Position numbers and translations under genes: made by a program
Notes under the pieces: generated by a model
Database searches by the model: none
The model's input: only the letters and a program-made list of their open reading frames with translations
What the model was told of the DNA's origin: nothing
In this document: piece after piece, positions 48,472 through 60,864 of the stretch
Layout: the number at the start of each line of letters is the position of its first letter
Numbering within the stretch: position 1 is the first letter of the stretch
Assembly (NCBI GenBank): GCA_963402885.1
Contig: OY727096.1
Coordinates: forward strand, 9,247,501 to 9,311,500
DNA from: Antedon bifida
Lineage: Eukaryota > Echinodermata > Crinoidea > Comatulida > Antedonidae
Length of the DNA stretch: 64,000 bases
Reading direction: 5' to 3'

Positions 48472-49322
48472 TTTATGGGCGGTCATTAGGGCCAAAATAG
48501 ATAAATGTTGCCGTACAAACAATTCCACTTCCGTAAGGCAAACAAATGGCGTTAGAGATTTAATTAATCGAGTGACAAACAAATATTACCGTACGGACAC
48601 ACACATTGCCGTATGAACAAATCACCGTATGGTTAAATTGACGTATGGTTAAATTGCCGAAAGAAAAAACATTGGCTTTAGAACAAAATTTCCGAAAGGA
48701 AAAAAGTTGGAGCAAGGACATAATTCCCGATAGTCTTAAAAGTTGAGCGCAGCATACAACCACTACGCAACATGGATTATTTTTAGCACAGAAACTTGAA
48801 ACTTTTCTGTGGCGCGAAACTTTTGATTGTTTAAATTGTATTTCATCTCTACATAACCCATCTAGAATATATTATACTTGATTTCGATTAATTTCCTCAT
48901 TTTCGAGAGAAACAACTTAATTCTGTTTCCAAAGTTCGTTACAATATTCGCTTTCATGATTCACACACGTGGTTTTAAAACACTAGGCTGCCCTCAACGT
49001 TTAAATCTAGTTAGACTGTACGCCAATTTGTCCTTATGTCAATTTTTGTACTTACGGCAATTTTTTCCTTACGCCAATTTTTTTTTTCATTCATGTAAAT
49101 TTAATCATACGGCAATTATTTTGTTCTTTCACCAATTTGTTCATACGGCAAATGTGTGTGTCCGTACGGCAATATTTGTTAGTTACTCGAGGAATTATGT
49201 ATTTAACGCCATTTGTTTGGCTTACGAGAGCGGATTATGTCTTTAACGCCATTTGTTTGGCTTACAGAAGCGGAATTGATCTTACGGCAACTTTGTCTAT
49301 TTTGGCCCTAATGGCCGCCCAT
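48472..49322. mobile_element. GCCGTACGG foldback element upstream of copy C
   Basis: The ends TGGGCGGTCATTAGGGCCAA and TTGGCCCTAATGGCCGCCCA are inverted. Arms of about 200 bases carry repeated TTGCCGTACGG, CAAATGGCGTTA and GGTTAAATTGCCG words. The centre (about 48700-49020) is not palindromic. The CAAATGGCGTTAAAGACAT block is doubled in the right arm. Same family as 30046-30476; it ends 500 bp before exon 1 of C. Confidence 0.75.
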
Positions 49323-49824
49323 ACATATTTTACTAGAAGTGATATCTGCAACTTATTACCTTCCATAATAAGTTAAATAGGGGTAACAGCCATCCCGAAG
49401 AGATATAACCGATTAAAAATAGGAATATTTTGCACAAATTTGCATTTAATTACCAATTTCTTAGCACACTATTATTAAAGTATAACGTGCCAGTGCGTAG
49501 TTAATTTGTGCAATTAAAGTTCATCAAAATGAATGAGATCTTCTATTACAAAAGGTATGAAAAACAAACATCGATTGCAAAAACCATGTTTCTACTCTCT
49601 GTACGAGCTGTGCGCATATGCGTGCACAAAACGCAAACAAATTTGAATGCTCAAAATGACCTGCCAATTGTGGATAACCGAAAATAAAATATTAGGCCTA
49701 TGTAAGAATGAAATGTTATCTATCATTTTTAGAATTTATACAGAATTATGAATTACGGATGACTTCAATGTTATGTTTTACCCATTCATCCTTTCTTAAT
49801 CATTAGAGTTATTGAAACGACATC

Positions 49825-52800
49825 ATGGTGGACAGACATAAAACAGTGATATTACTTATATTTCTGATATCAATCAAAGGTATGCTTCGAGAACATTTTA
49901 CAAATACATAACCATCGCAGTTGAATTCGTAGCGAATCAGAACATGTTTGAAGCTGCGAGGCGCGGTTAATGTGTTATGATGAGGGACACTGGTTCCTCT
50001 CATAGATTCACACTAAAACAAGAGAATAGAATAGTACAACATTTTGTAATACATTGTAGGCTCCAATTATGTTCTAGGCAGAGTCCAAAATGCATTAAAC
50101 ACTATTTTAGCGTTATCACAGACATGAATATATACAGCAGTGTTACAACCGTTAATGTGGAACAATCAAACCGTTAATGTAGAGCAATAAAACCGCGAAT
50201 GCAGTAAAACCTAAGTCTAAAGCATGTGCAAATGTATCTCTTTACTTAGCTATCAGTCTATCCACCTCTCGTAAGCAACTGACTATAAAACGTGGCCATC
50301 TAGTTAACGATTCTGGGTTTAAAATTGCTTTTAAATATCGTTTATTTATTAAATAAAAAATATTATAACAATATAGACATGTCAGAGTAATAACGAGAAA
50401 TTAAAAAAATTTAATTTCATATACATTTTAGGGTAAATTCACGGAAAGTCTGTTTTTCAGCAGCTTAGGGAAGCTCATTAATATTCATGAGATATTCACA
50501 AAATCACGTCATCAGTGGATTCCAAACTCGCGACGTCATGTACGTTGTGTTTGTCAACTAATTTACATATCTCTCCCCCTGTCAAACGACGACCACCCGA
50601 TCATTGTGAAATACATCTTTTGTAGATTTTCTAAGCTAGGCCTAAAGTGTAATAATAATAACAGTAGTAGCATATATTTATTTGACATTTAATGAAATAC
50701 AAAATTTAGTAAAGATTACTGAGTCTTAAATTATATACTATTTTTATACCTCGAATAGTACAGATCGTATTATCGGCTTCACGTACTAGGCTAGGCCTAG
50801 CCTAAATTATTTTTTTCCATGGGTGAGAGCTATTCTGACTAGAGATTCCATGCCACGATAGCTACGTTAAAACATTGGGGCCCATCATGGGCCTATCTAG
50901 CCTACTACTAAACGATTGGATAAATAACAAAACTCAGTGGATTCCAAACCTATACTAGGCTATCAACCAAACTCCTAAACAATGTCAACCTAAAACATTC
51001 TACAAAATCAGGGGTGTCACGAAACCACGAAAGCTAAGACCCCCTAAGACCTAAGATCACGAAAGCTAAGACCCAAGACCTAAGATTACAAATTCTAAGA
51101 TATACTACAGCTTAAAAACAATACTTGTTTATCCATACATAATTTTAAACATAGTAGGTTTCATTTATTACCATAAATATAATTAAATACTACCGCAAAA
51201 CATAGATAAACTCATATTATTTTCGCCCGTTGAGTAAATGTATATTTTTTCTTTACAACAAACAAACTTGACGGTTTGTTTGTTGGTATATAATTACTCC
51301 GTTTTGTTGGTTCGGAGGATGTTTTTCTTTCGCACCTGCCTTGTATTTTGACTCCAAATTTGTCAACTAATTTTATCCTGAATACCACACTTTAAAATTA
51401 GGACTCTGCCATTGTTAAAGTAAAAATAAAGTAAAAGGTTACTACTTTACAAAGGTAAAATAAATTGCACATAAAAATTGATACCAAACTTAAGATTCAT
51501 TACAGAAAACCCTTTGATACAGGTGCAAGATTTTTTTTTTATGCAAAGATTCTTAGAGCAATCATTCACCTACCTGCTCCTCTGTTTTCAAAGGCTACAG
51601 GAAAGGATATAATTACATTAAGAAGGAGAAACACATAAAAACAAATAATAAATCCTTCAAATTGATGATTTTACAGACGTGTTTCTTTGTATACTGTAAC
51701 TTCTCCCCATGCTCAATATTTTTGTTTCTATGGAGCGCTAAAAGAGCAACAATAATATACAAGTATAAAAACAGAAAGGAAACGAAACAAAAAACTTATT
51801 ATCATGATTTTTAAATTAAAATTTATTTTCGAGTATTTATTCCTTCGTACTGATTTTCACTAAAAAATGCGTTAAAATAGATGGACTCCACAGAGTTTTC
51901 AGCCCTCTATATATTTTTGTTCCATAAAAACAAAAATATTGAACATGGTGTAGGCCTTTTTTGGCTAGTCATGCGAAATTTGCAAACAGTATGTGTGCGA
52001 GAAAAACGTCTGTAAAATTAATTTTTTTTATCAATTTAAAAAATGTATTTGTTACTTTTTATGTGATTCTTTTTCATAAAAGTGCTAATTCTAAGGTGTG
52101 GTATTCAGAATAAATGTTGGAGTTAAAATACAAGGCAGGTGCGAAAGATAAATATGTTTAATCTTAGGTCTTGGGTCCAGCCGCGTAACAAGGGGGTCTT
52201 GTCGGGGGGGGGGGGCAAACAGGGGCTGATCCTTCCAGACACCAAGTACTTGAGCCACAGACACCCCCCCCCCCCCCCCCCCATGGTGGGGGCTGTGGTG
52301 AAGCGAGTTTTGGTAAATGACACCCCTAGATCGTCGTAAATGGTACTCTCGCACATAAAATTCATGATAAATGGCGCCTCCAACTAGTAGTAGTTGGTCT
52401 GGAAATAACACTCCCATTTATTGCACAGCAATCACCAAAATGATCGTACATTTTCCACCGTTAAAAACACAGGTGACATAACATTTGAACACGTGAAAAC
52501 CCAATCTAACATTGGATCCGCGCCTGGCAAAGGTAGTAATTTTTCCGGTTAGAAGACTGAAAGATTGTGTATTGGAGCGACAGCCAGCCACGAAAGTACG
52601 TTCGTTTTGCTGATCGCTAGCGCGTTACATACGATTAGTAGGAGTGTATTTTTTTAAGGTGGCCTCACACGCACAGCACAGCGTCACACAATTGTGTATG
52701 AGATGCCCGCGCGTGTTCTATGGATCGGAACCGCGCTTGGTAAACCTGTCTCTTCAACGTATAGGCCTATAAAAAAAACACAAACAAATACGACATATTA

Positions 52801-55800
52801 ACGCAATGTATATTAAGATTAGCCATATACTCGTGTGTTTGAACTAAATAATAAACTACACAGTAGTCTATAAACATTAAGTGTTACATGTACTAGTAAT
52901 TGTCCACTTTGTCTGTGATGATTTGAATTTTATAAGCATTCAAAGTTGAACATTTCATCTTCCTGTAACTGTCATGCGACTAAATGTGTTGATAACGAGA
53001 CTCTCTGTACCTAAACTTTGCACCGTGGACAGTCAAAATGTGGCTTCGCAGCCTATCTCTTCTTAATGTTTTTTTACAATAAAAACACATTGTTCGCGGA
53101 ATGAATTTAATAATTTTATTCTATGCAAAAAGAAAGTGAATGCCTGTCCGGGAGTGAATGAAATGCTGTAATGCCCTTACAGGTAGGCAATTCGGCAAAT
53201 GATGGCGGCTTAGATAAAAGACGCCAAAAACCACAGTCAACTGACCGCATGTTAATGTACTGATAAGCAGTGCGTCTTCCCACGAGTTGTCAATCAGGAT
53301 TTTGTGTATTTCATATCATCTTACTTGAATACCATACTGTACTGTGACTCATTTGAAGCCATATCATATATCGTATATTTTATTCTTATCTTATATTTTC
53401 TTTCTTTTTCTTTCTTCTATCCCTTCTTTGTATTCTATTTTTTTTTTTTACTTGTTACCCACCCGATCGAATGCTTCTCAACCCTGTAAAATCCGCCAGG
53501 GGGATATACCCCCCTGCCCCCCGCCTGTTACGCCACTGCTTGGGTCTTAGCTTTCGTGATCTTAGGTCTTAAGGGGTCTTAGCTTTCGTGGTCTTAGGTT
53601 TCGTGACACCCACAAAATCGGCTGTAAATATTGAGGCAAAACAAGGTCCGATCGCCGTCCGCACGTATGGTGTCCTGATCGTCTAAGTAGGCCTAAATAA
53701 ATAGGCCTAGTTTACTCTCCAAAAAAGCGGATACTGCATCAAGCAAGTAGACCAGCTGGTAGTAGGAAGGAGACCTAGCCGATTCGGCCCAAAATTGAGC
53801 TAGCTAGTGTAGTAGACCCTATGCGAATTGATACTACCAGGCCTTTTACTATAGGCTACACTTGTTAAAATTAGCAATATTTATGTTTACAAATCCAACT
53901 CTCTCATTCGAGCTATACTATCTATACCATTCCGGTAGGTCGAGTCGACCTTCCATCAAATACTGTACATCGTTCATGTTGTGATTATAGACGGGGTATA
54001 CTCGACCCGACCAGTTTAGTATTGTATACTGTATCTGCTTATCACGTGACGATGCCAGGCATGGGCAGAGAGAGCACGTGTATCGTCGTCTCGCTCTCCT
54101 TGCTCAGCAAGAATGTATACGTTACGCTTCATTGATTTTGAAGGCTTTCCCTAAGTCAGTGCGAAAATCGGCAAACGTAAAGTGCAAACATATCTAATTT
54201 TTCACTGTTTTGATGAATTTTCCTAGAAAATTGACTTTATAAATAGGAAGACCGACTAAAATTACATCAGATAAGTGTAATTTTACAAAATTAATTGATA
54301 TGGTTAATGATAACGAGTCGTCGGAACATTGACCATTTCACGAATTTCCTATTCTGTAACACAGTGTCATATCGCCGTAGCTGCACTTGTAATCTGGCCT
54401 CATTTACAGCCTTCGTTCTGCTTATATAAATTGAAACTTTTACCGTTCAAGAGACAAACAAATATATTTTACATTTTTTACTATTCATTTTAAACCCGGA
54501 ACGGAACCCCCCTTTAAGGGACTGCTTCTCATCGACCGTACCACCTCTCGTAACGACCACCTCTTCCCTTACATGAGACGGTGGTCTTTTAAAGAGGTGG
54601 TCATTTAGAGACGTGGTCGTCGATTACGAGAAGTGGTTCCTTAAGAGAGATGGTGGTCGTTTAGGAGAGGTGGTTATTTACAAGAGTTTGTTTTTACGAA
54701 AGGTGGTCGAATTTGAGAACTGGTTACTTAAGAGAGGTAGTCGCTAACGAGGGTGGTTGCTTTTTGAAAGTCGGTTTCTTACTAGAGGTGGATATACTGA
54801 TAGCTATAGAAGTAAATAATTTAAACATAGCTTTGTTATAAATATATAATATTATTTCCTACATTTGCTGGCAATAGTAATTAGGTACATTAGCTGTGAG
54901 GAAATTTGTATTACTATAGCTGTTGACCGTTCTACATTAACTAGTGTTGATTTTTTTACTACATATAATATTGGTGTTTCTACATTAGCTGGAGGTTTTA
55001 CTACATTAACGGTATATTGTTCTACATTAGCGGTTGTAACAAGCAACACTGTATATATATTTTTTCTCTTTAGTGGCGTGAACCACCACCTTTATTCTTT
55101 CATATCATAATTAAATACATTACAAATAATCAGTAATGTCTGTCTATATAATATATATATATTGTTTTCCTCCTCTTTTTTTCCCGTTAATTTCTTACAT
55201 TTCTCTTTGTATTATTCCGCTCAAAAACAAAACAAACATTTCTCAGTAATCTTTGTAAATTTTAGTTTTTCACATATTGTTTCCAATATTATCCTCCTGT
55301 TTTCATGGTTTTCTTATATTTTTATATTTAAAACACTGTATATTATGTAAAGACATACTTGAAAACTAAAACACGTTGAAAACTATGGAGAAACAATGTC
55401 GTGATAATCAAATGTGCTAGGTAGTTTCTTCACCAACCTAACATGGACTCTTCTTATCAAATTTTATTATTACTAAATAACAGAATAAACTAATTTACTA
55501 TAATTTTAGTATTGAGCCTGTTGTTGTGGTATAGACTTTTATACGGCCTATTATTTCTCGATTTTATAGAATCGCAAGCTGATTGTACACAGAAAGATAC
55601 ACTAAGAGTGGGTAAATTATTAGATACAATCAGAAATGTGGTCATAATAAACCTAGACAATCCCATCAATTGTCCTGGGTACATCAAGGCATGGAAGTGG
55701 ATTCCATCTGTATCTGTGAATTTCACGGGGTTAGTGTGGCGGCCTACAGATACAGCGAAGGAATATGAACTGATAGGCCTCACAATGCTACCGGCCGTCG

Positions 55801-58800
55801 ATGAACTCGATCAAACGTATACACATTATCTTTCTCGTTCCGACTGGATTCCTGTAGAAGCTGGTGATGTGATTGGCTTTTATTTTGACCAGGCACTTTT
55901 GCTTTATGAACACGATGAGAATTTACAAATAGAATATGCCAACGATATTGTTAAAGAAGATCTCAGAATTGGTTCCTTTCATACCGTATCAACATCTGTA
56001 GGTGGAAGAAGATATCCAATTATGGCTATATCTGAAGGTAATTGCATTATGCACTGATTGGAAATTGTACTAACATTAGCACAAACAGTCTACAAGTTTG
56101 ATCGCGTTTGTAATTTGTTTTTGGCATTAATTATCAATTATCATTTATTATACAATTTTATTCTAGAATGTATTGACCGTCGGTCAGTTGTTGAAAGAAA
56201 ACACCAACGATCCAGCATAATGAAGAAAACTGAAATTGGTGTTACGTTACCCGGCCACATAATACACAGTTTCCAGAGTCCTTCTGTAGTCCGATGCATT
56301 GTTTCCTGCCAGAAGGATCAGTTGTGCCAGTCAGTTTCTTACGACACACTGAGCAGTGTATGTTATTTGAATTGCGCTAAACACGAAGATACAGACAATA
56401 TCGAGGTAGTAGACGATGTAGTTTACTATGAGTTCATTGGTAAGGTAAGAATATAAAACATTTGAAATTATATAACCAACAGCGCCCTGTTAATTTGTAG
56501 ACCGTACGATAGTATTCAAATAATGCATGCTTATGAGTTAAATAGGAAGAACATTGTATTTATAATATAACTGATTATTAAATCAGAGATTATCAAATGA
56601 CAATAATCAAGTATATTATAAATATAATATTCTTCTTATTTAACTGCATTATTTGAACTAGATGGTCGTGCCCACAGGTATTTCTCGAATACATAGTAAT
56701 TTGAGCGTAAAAAATAGCGATTTCAAATGTACGTACCGCATGATTATAAAACATTGTTAGTTTACAGAAACAAATAATTAGACACAATAATTTATGTAGT
56801 CAACCAAAATTAGCACCCTGCGAATTACTTCCAAAAGACAAACTTGTCACAAAATGAGTCTAAATGTTTGATTTGGACTCATTTAAACAAACCCAATTTG
56901 TGTTTTGTATCTAACCTTAGGGTTAAGGGTTGGGGATGAGGATAGATATACAAAGAGGAACAATTTTTTAATATATTCTTTTTAATTAATTATTCTTTAT
57001 ATCTCTTTATTATCCACTAAGTAGCGAAATATTTTTTTATAGTCCTATAAATAATATACCATTAAATAGAGTAAAACATTTAAAGAATTAATAACTGTTA
57101 AAATTGTCACTGTCATAGTCGATTGAAATAGTAAAGTACATGTACCAATACACCACTATGACGTTTATATTTTTTGTAATTATTAATTAATACAAACGTT
57201 GAGAAGCAACTGTCAGTAATAAAGTATTATATTATTATGTGTTTATAATCTAAAGTAGGGGCTACCCACACTCACAGTAATAAAGTTTATTTGTATATTT
57301 GTTTTTATTATATCTAACAGTACCAACACACACAATAAAACATTTGCGATTCAAATGGCGATCAAAAGTGGTTAATACCTATTTACAGTATTGTATAGCA
57401 TTCCATTATATTTATGTTTATTCTCCAAGGGCCCATAAATTTACCTACTTGTGTTACACCATGGAGGTATGCAAGCATGGTTAAACAGAATAATTTGGAA
57501 TGTTCCATTCATTGCAAATCAATACATTTGTATAAACGTATATTAAATCTATCAAAATAGTATTTTTTAAAGAAAATCTTCAACATTATAATACTGTACT
57601 CAAGCTGTTCAACCAGTTTTCAGCCATTAAAAACAATTATCGTAGGAGGATTGATTTAACAACTAAATGTTGCCAATACGACACACCGTACTTTTCACAG
57701 TATAGTAATGCCTTTTCTTTTCATCATAATAAGTTAACGTTATTTTGTTGTTGTAAAGGAATACTACGAACATTGTGAAGACGAAACGTATTACCATGGT
57801 CAATTTGGTTTGGATACTCACGTTTGTTTCTGTGATAATGGAGATTGTAAATCAGGTAATGGTTTTTATGCAGGAATTTCACTGTCTATTCAGAAGCGTA
57901 GACTGGTTGCTGCCGTGGTTGCTGGCTGTTTAAGTTTTTAACTTTGCCTAAACATATTTGAAATGTAGTGCTTAAAAGTCCTCAGAAATTGAACTTATAC
58001 ATTGAAGTACGAAACGAAATTAAAAGTCCACATTACCAACCTACCATGGCTATAGAGCTGCTAAGTCTTCATAAATTGCACTCATATTTTAAAAATGTCA
58101 GGAGTAGAAACTTATAAAAAATGAACCTTTTCATACCACTCGCATCCCCGTCTACACCTCCGCCACTCAGTCGATTCTCGGTATTGTATCTATTTTCGAA
58201 GTATCATAGGAATATTTTGTAATACAACATGTGTTTCACATGTATCTAGTAGTAACCTAACCCTTAACCTAACCTTACATGATACCACATGTGATATAAA
58301 TGAGGTGCTGTATTACCAAATCTTCCTATGATATTTCGGAAATAGATATTATGTGGAGATACAATACAATAAAAGGCAGTTTAATTTAAGACTTTAATGT
58401 AAGCCTAGATTAGAAAAGGGCATATACATGCCCTAGGCTAGGTTGCATCAAGCATCACGTGGGCCAGTTTTCTCGTTACCGGCGTTCGGTTTACAACTAC
58501 TTCACAAGAGTGTCATAGAAACGCTCGAGATAATTCAAATACCGTAACCAAGAACGATTGTTTAAAAATGTATTACCGGTACTGGTCAATCATCATCATC
58601 TAAAAACTCAGCGCAACTCAACATAACTCAACTGAACATTGACCGTTAAAAAGGTTTATTCGAAATTACTGTTTTTTCAAGTAATTAATTTTTTTTTCGG
58701 TTTAATTTTTTTCAAAGTGGATAAGTATTATGTGAAAAAAAAATGGCATATTCAACAACAAAAATTTAAAAAATATATTGTTTTCAGTGGGACATACATC

Positions 58801-60550
58801 TTTAAAATAAATGTTTAAAATTTAGATGTTGTACTCGAGCTGTTTAACCGGTTTCTAGCAATAAAAACATATATTGTTATTGTTATGTTTTGGGGGTATG
58901 TTTCAGCATATTGACAAGCACTTTGTAAATAGTTTAACCTGAATTCGTTTTAAATGTTAATGACTAATTACCTAACTAATTAGTAAACATGGTTAAATTG
59001 GGTGGGTAAAATCAGTACCGAAAGTATGTACTAACTTTCTATAGCATAGCAAATTATAGAAGTTACGCGCGATTTACATAATTTGCTCTTACGTATTATG
59101 CAAATGTATTCTATAACCAGGGACGAGTGAAATTGTAATTTGTAATTTCACTCTTCTCTGGTATAACATACAGAATAGAGAAAACTTACTTGTTCATGCT
59201 AATTCTTTTTTAGAATGGAACATGATATTCAAGGGCATGTCGGGTACTGGAGTTTCTATTTATGATTCATTTGTCGATGGAACTCAAACATCAGAATTGG
59301 ACTCTGCTAAATCATTTGATTCTTCAGAAAACTTCAGATTGAACAAAATGTTTGAAAACTGGACTAGTTCGAACATTATTGAAGTAAGTAGAGTAATATC
59401 TATGGTAATCTACTACTGAACACATTGCTACTGATATACTATACTATTACACCATAGTGTGCTATTGTATACATACAAGAGCAATCATTTAATTTGCTGT
59501 TAAACATCCTTTTATTCCTTCTCAGTTTTCATATACTTTTTTTTAAAACTCTGTATTAGTTCTACTGAACATATTTCCATTCTTCATCTTTATTTTATAT
59601 TTTAAACTCGACCTTATTTGATCAAGTATTGTTTATAGTATAACTTGCATAATATACTAGTCACTATTAAAGAAATATACCGTACATACTCATTAATAAT
59701 CGCTAATAATTTGTGTATAGGTGAAGTTGACACTGTATTCAAAATGTTTTGACGAGCTTATACATTTGGTATTCAACGGAAGTGCAACGACAAAAACATC
59801 TTGGTTTTCAATTGAACATCTGCTTGATTCACCTTGGGACGATTTAAAACCTGGTTTACAGATGAATTTATTCAGCATTGCAGGTGAAAGGTAGTATTAA
59901 ATCTGTTTTTTCGTAGGCAAAATGAAAATTATGGAATTAGACCTACTGTTTTATAAATTATTTATTTCTTATTATTCACATATTGGGAAAACTTGAAAGC
60001 AAAAAAAGAGTAGTGTAATAGTAATTAACTCAATTTCATTTGTTTTTCAATTTATAAAAGCTAAAATTAATAGCATTACTATTACATTACAATATTTATG
60101 TTTATGTGAAATAATTACCAACTGTAGCTTATAGCTTCTAGTGTGAGATCCTGTTGCTGCACATGATAAGCAATATATAGAACATAACAAGTAGGTCTAT
60201 AAAAATCTTATATTACACTAATAATCTGCATTATTGTAATAACAATTAAAATAAAAATTAAACATTGGTGGTTGGTGAAATCCTTTAATTACAATTACAA
60301 TAAATAACAAAAACTATTTAGTTCTAGAATATTATATTAACGATAACATTATATATTTATTTTAAATTATTACAGCAAGGAACGAGTGTTCTATGTTAAT
60401 AAACATTATGGTGGATGCGAAGTTGATAAAGGATGGCTAGTTGTTATTGATACACCGTTTTTCTGTGAATGGGAACAAAATATTCCCACCCCAGCCTTCT
60501 TATTTAGCTCTTCTAACGAGGCAGAGACTTGGCATAGTGGCTGTAAGTAA
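49825..60550 (+). CDS. Gene copy C: secreted PAN-domain protein, intact through exon 7
   Basis: Exons: 49825-49879, 55570-56037, 56167-56444, 57759-57855, 59214-59383, 59721-59890, 60376-60542. The signal peptide is MVDRHKTVILLIFLISIK. Phases match those of A throughout, and the domain order is the same: beta-rich N-terminal domain, PAN/apple (SPSVVRCIVSCQKDQLC), short Cys motif, C-terminal domain. Exon 6 uses a weaker GTAGTA donor, and exon 7 is one codon shorter than in A. Exon 8 is not visible; a tRNA-like pair and a LINE occupy the expected region, and the true exon may lie past 64000. Reading through the exon 7 donor gives Cys-Lys-stop at 60548-60550, a 470-residue product that lacks only the last 15 or so residues. 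Intron 1 (5.69 kb) is inflated by transposons. All other lesions of B are absent, so C is probably functional. Confidence 0.75.
51010..53611. mobile_element. hAT-like element with 8-bp target duplication, nested
   Basis: The ends AGGGGTGTCACGAAACC and GGTTTCGTGACACCC are inverted and extend inward through repeated CTAAGAC and TAAGATCACGAAAG words. ACAAAATC flanks both sides (51002-51009 and 53612-53619). An 8-bp duplication and a CAGGGGTGTC-like terminus are hallmarks of the hAT superfamily. It is the same family as 38393-39453 and is itself interrupted by 52178-53538. Confidence 0.8.
52178..53538. mobile_element. Second hAT-like element inserted into the first
   Basis: The ends CAGCCGCGTAACA and TGTTACGCCACTG are inverted, and CTTGGGTC is duplicated exactly on both sides (52170-52177 and 53539-53546). 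The interior has a G run at 52202 and a C run of about 19 at 52264 that could pair, but no transposase frame. Length is 1361 bases. Confidence 0.8.
54520..54800. repeat. GAGGTGGTCGTTTA degenerate tandem repeat, copy C intron 1
   Basis: Counterpart of 31036-31250 with more units. The variants AGAGGTGGTCATTTAGAGA, CGTTTAGGAGAGGTGG and AAGAGAGGTAGTCGCTAACG show an about 18-20-base period with alternating TTA(C/A)GAG and GGTGGTCG words, preceded by one inverted segment. Confidence 0.7.
55570..56037 (+). CDS. Copy C exon 2, N-terminal beta-rich domain
   Basis: 156 codons, phase 1-1, with an intact GTAATT donor (the position broken in B). The frame is also open upstream through the intron end, but that extension has no ATG, so the join to exon 1 is preferred. 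Most differences from A and B lie in one surface-like loop just after the IGFYFDQALLLYE region. Confidence 0.8.
56167..56444 (+). CDS. Copy C exon 3, PAN/apple domain
   Basis: Same module as in A, with the Ser codon that A lacks and an extra Cys at its second residue (EC-ID instead of EF-ID), which would leave an odd Cys. The rest of the Cys pattern is kept. Confidence 0.8.
56500..57650. other. Extra sequence in copy C intron 3
   Basis: Intron 3 is 1314 bases here against 642 in A and 683 in B. The added part is AT-rich with no recognised repeat or frame. Confidence 0.5.
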
Positions 60551-60651
60551 AATAAAGATGATCATTGCCTTTATTGAATTCTTAATATCAGTGTTTTACA
60601 TCTCCCTTGTATATAATATTTATATATATACAACTCAGTGCGTACAACTGA

Positions 60652-60723
60652 GGACTAGTGGTCTAATGGTTAGGACATCTGCATATCAAGCAGGCGGTCC
60701 GAGTTCGAGTCTCGGTTGGGGCA
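60652..60723 (+). repeat. tRNA-like sequence, left half of an inverted pair
   Basis: The D-arm (GTCTAATGGTTAGGAC), anticodon arm (TCTGC-ATATCAA-GCAGG) and T-arm (CCGAG-TTCGAGT-CTCGG) pair well, and internal promoter A- and B-box-like words are present. The 5' acceptor strand (GGACTAG) does not pair with TTGGGGC, so this is not a functional tRNA. The loop would place ATC at the anticodon, which is unusual. Confidence 0.6.
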
Positions 60724-60796
60724 ACTTTTTCTCATTCTCACAGATTTCCTCATCTTTATCGTTTCAAATAAATTAATTAAATTTCATCTCCATATC

Positions 60797-60864
60797 GCCC
60801 CAACCGAGACTCGAACTCAGACTTGCTTGATATGCAGATGTCCTAACCATTAGACCACTGGGGC
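60797..60864 (-). tRNA. tRNA-like sequence, right half of the inverted pair
   Basis: Minus strand: the acceptor GCCCCAG pairs with TTGGGGC, and D-, anticodon and T-arms are present. The variable loop is reduced to one base and the anticodon stem has a mismatch (TCTGC/GCAAG). The sequence otherwise matches the left half. Probably a tRNA-derived SINE or tRNA pseudogene rather than a working tRNA; a normal isotype cannot be assigned. Confidence 0.35.

Larger units (their letters stand above)
50323..54515. mobile_element. Possible 4.2-kb insertion in copy C intron 1
   Basis: Intron 1 of B runs from the AACTGACTATC region directly to TTAAGGGATCGCTTCTC. In C about 4.2 kb lies between the same words. 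Short inverted ends TGGGTTTAAAAT and ATTTTAAACCCGG bound it. No transposase was recognised, and its interior carries the two hAT-like elements below. Confidence 0.4.

Noticed and set aside
52091..52417. Overlapping frames with Gly or Pro runs on both strands
   Set aside because: They cross the G and C homopolymers inside the inner hAT-like element; no transposase motifs.
55512..55569. Frame extending exon 2 of copy C upstream with a leader-like sequence
   Set aside because: It begins at TTG, not ATG, and lies in the intron before a good TTTTATAG acceptor; exon 1 at 49825 supplies a proper ATG leader.
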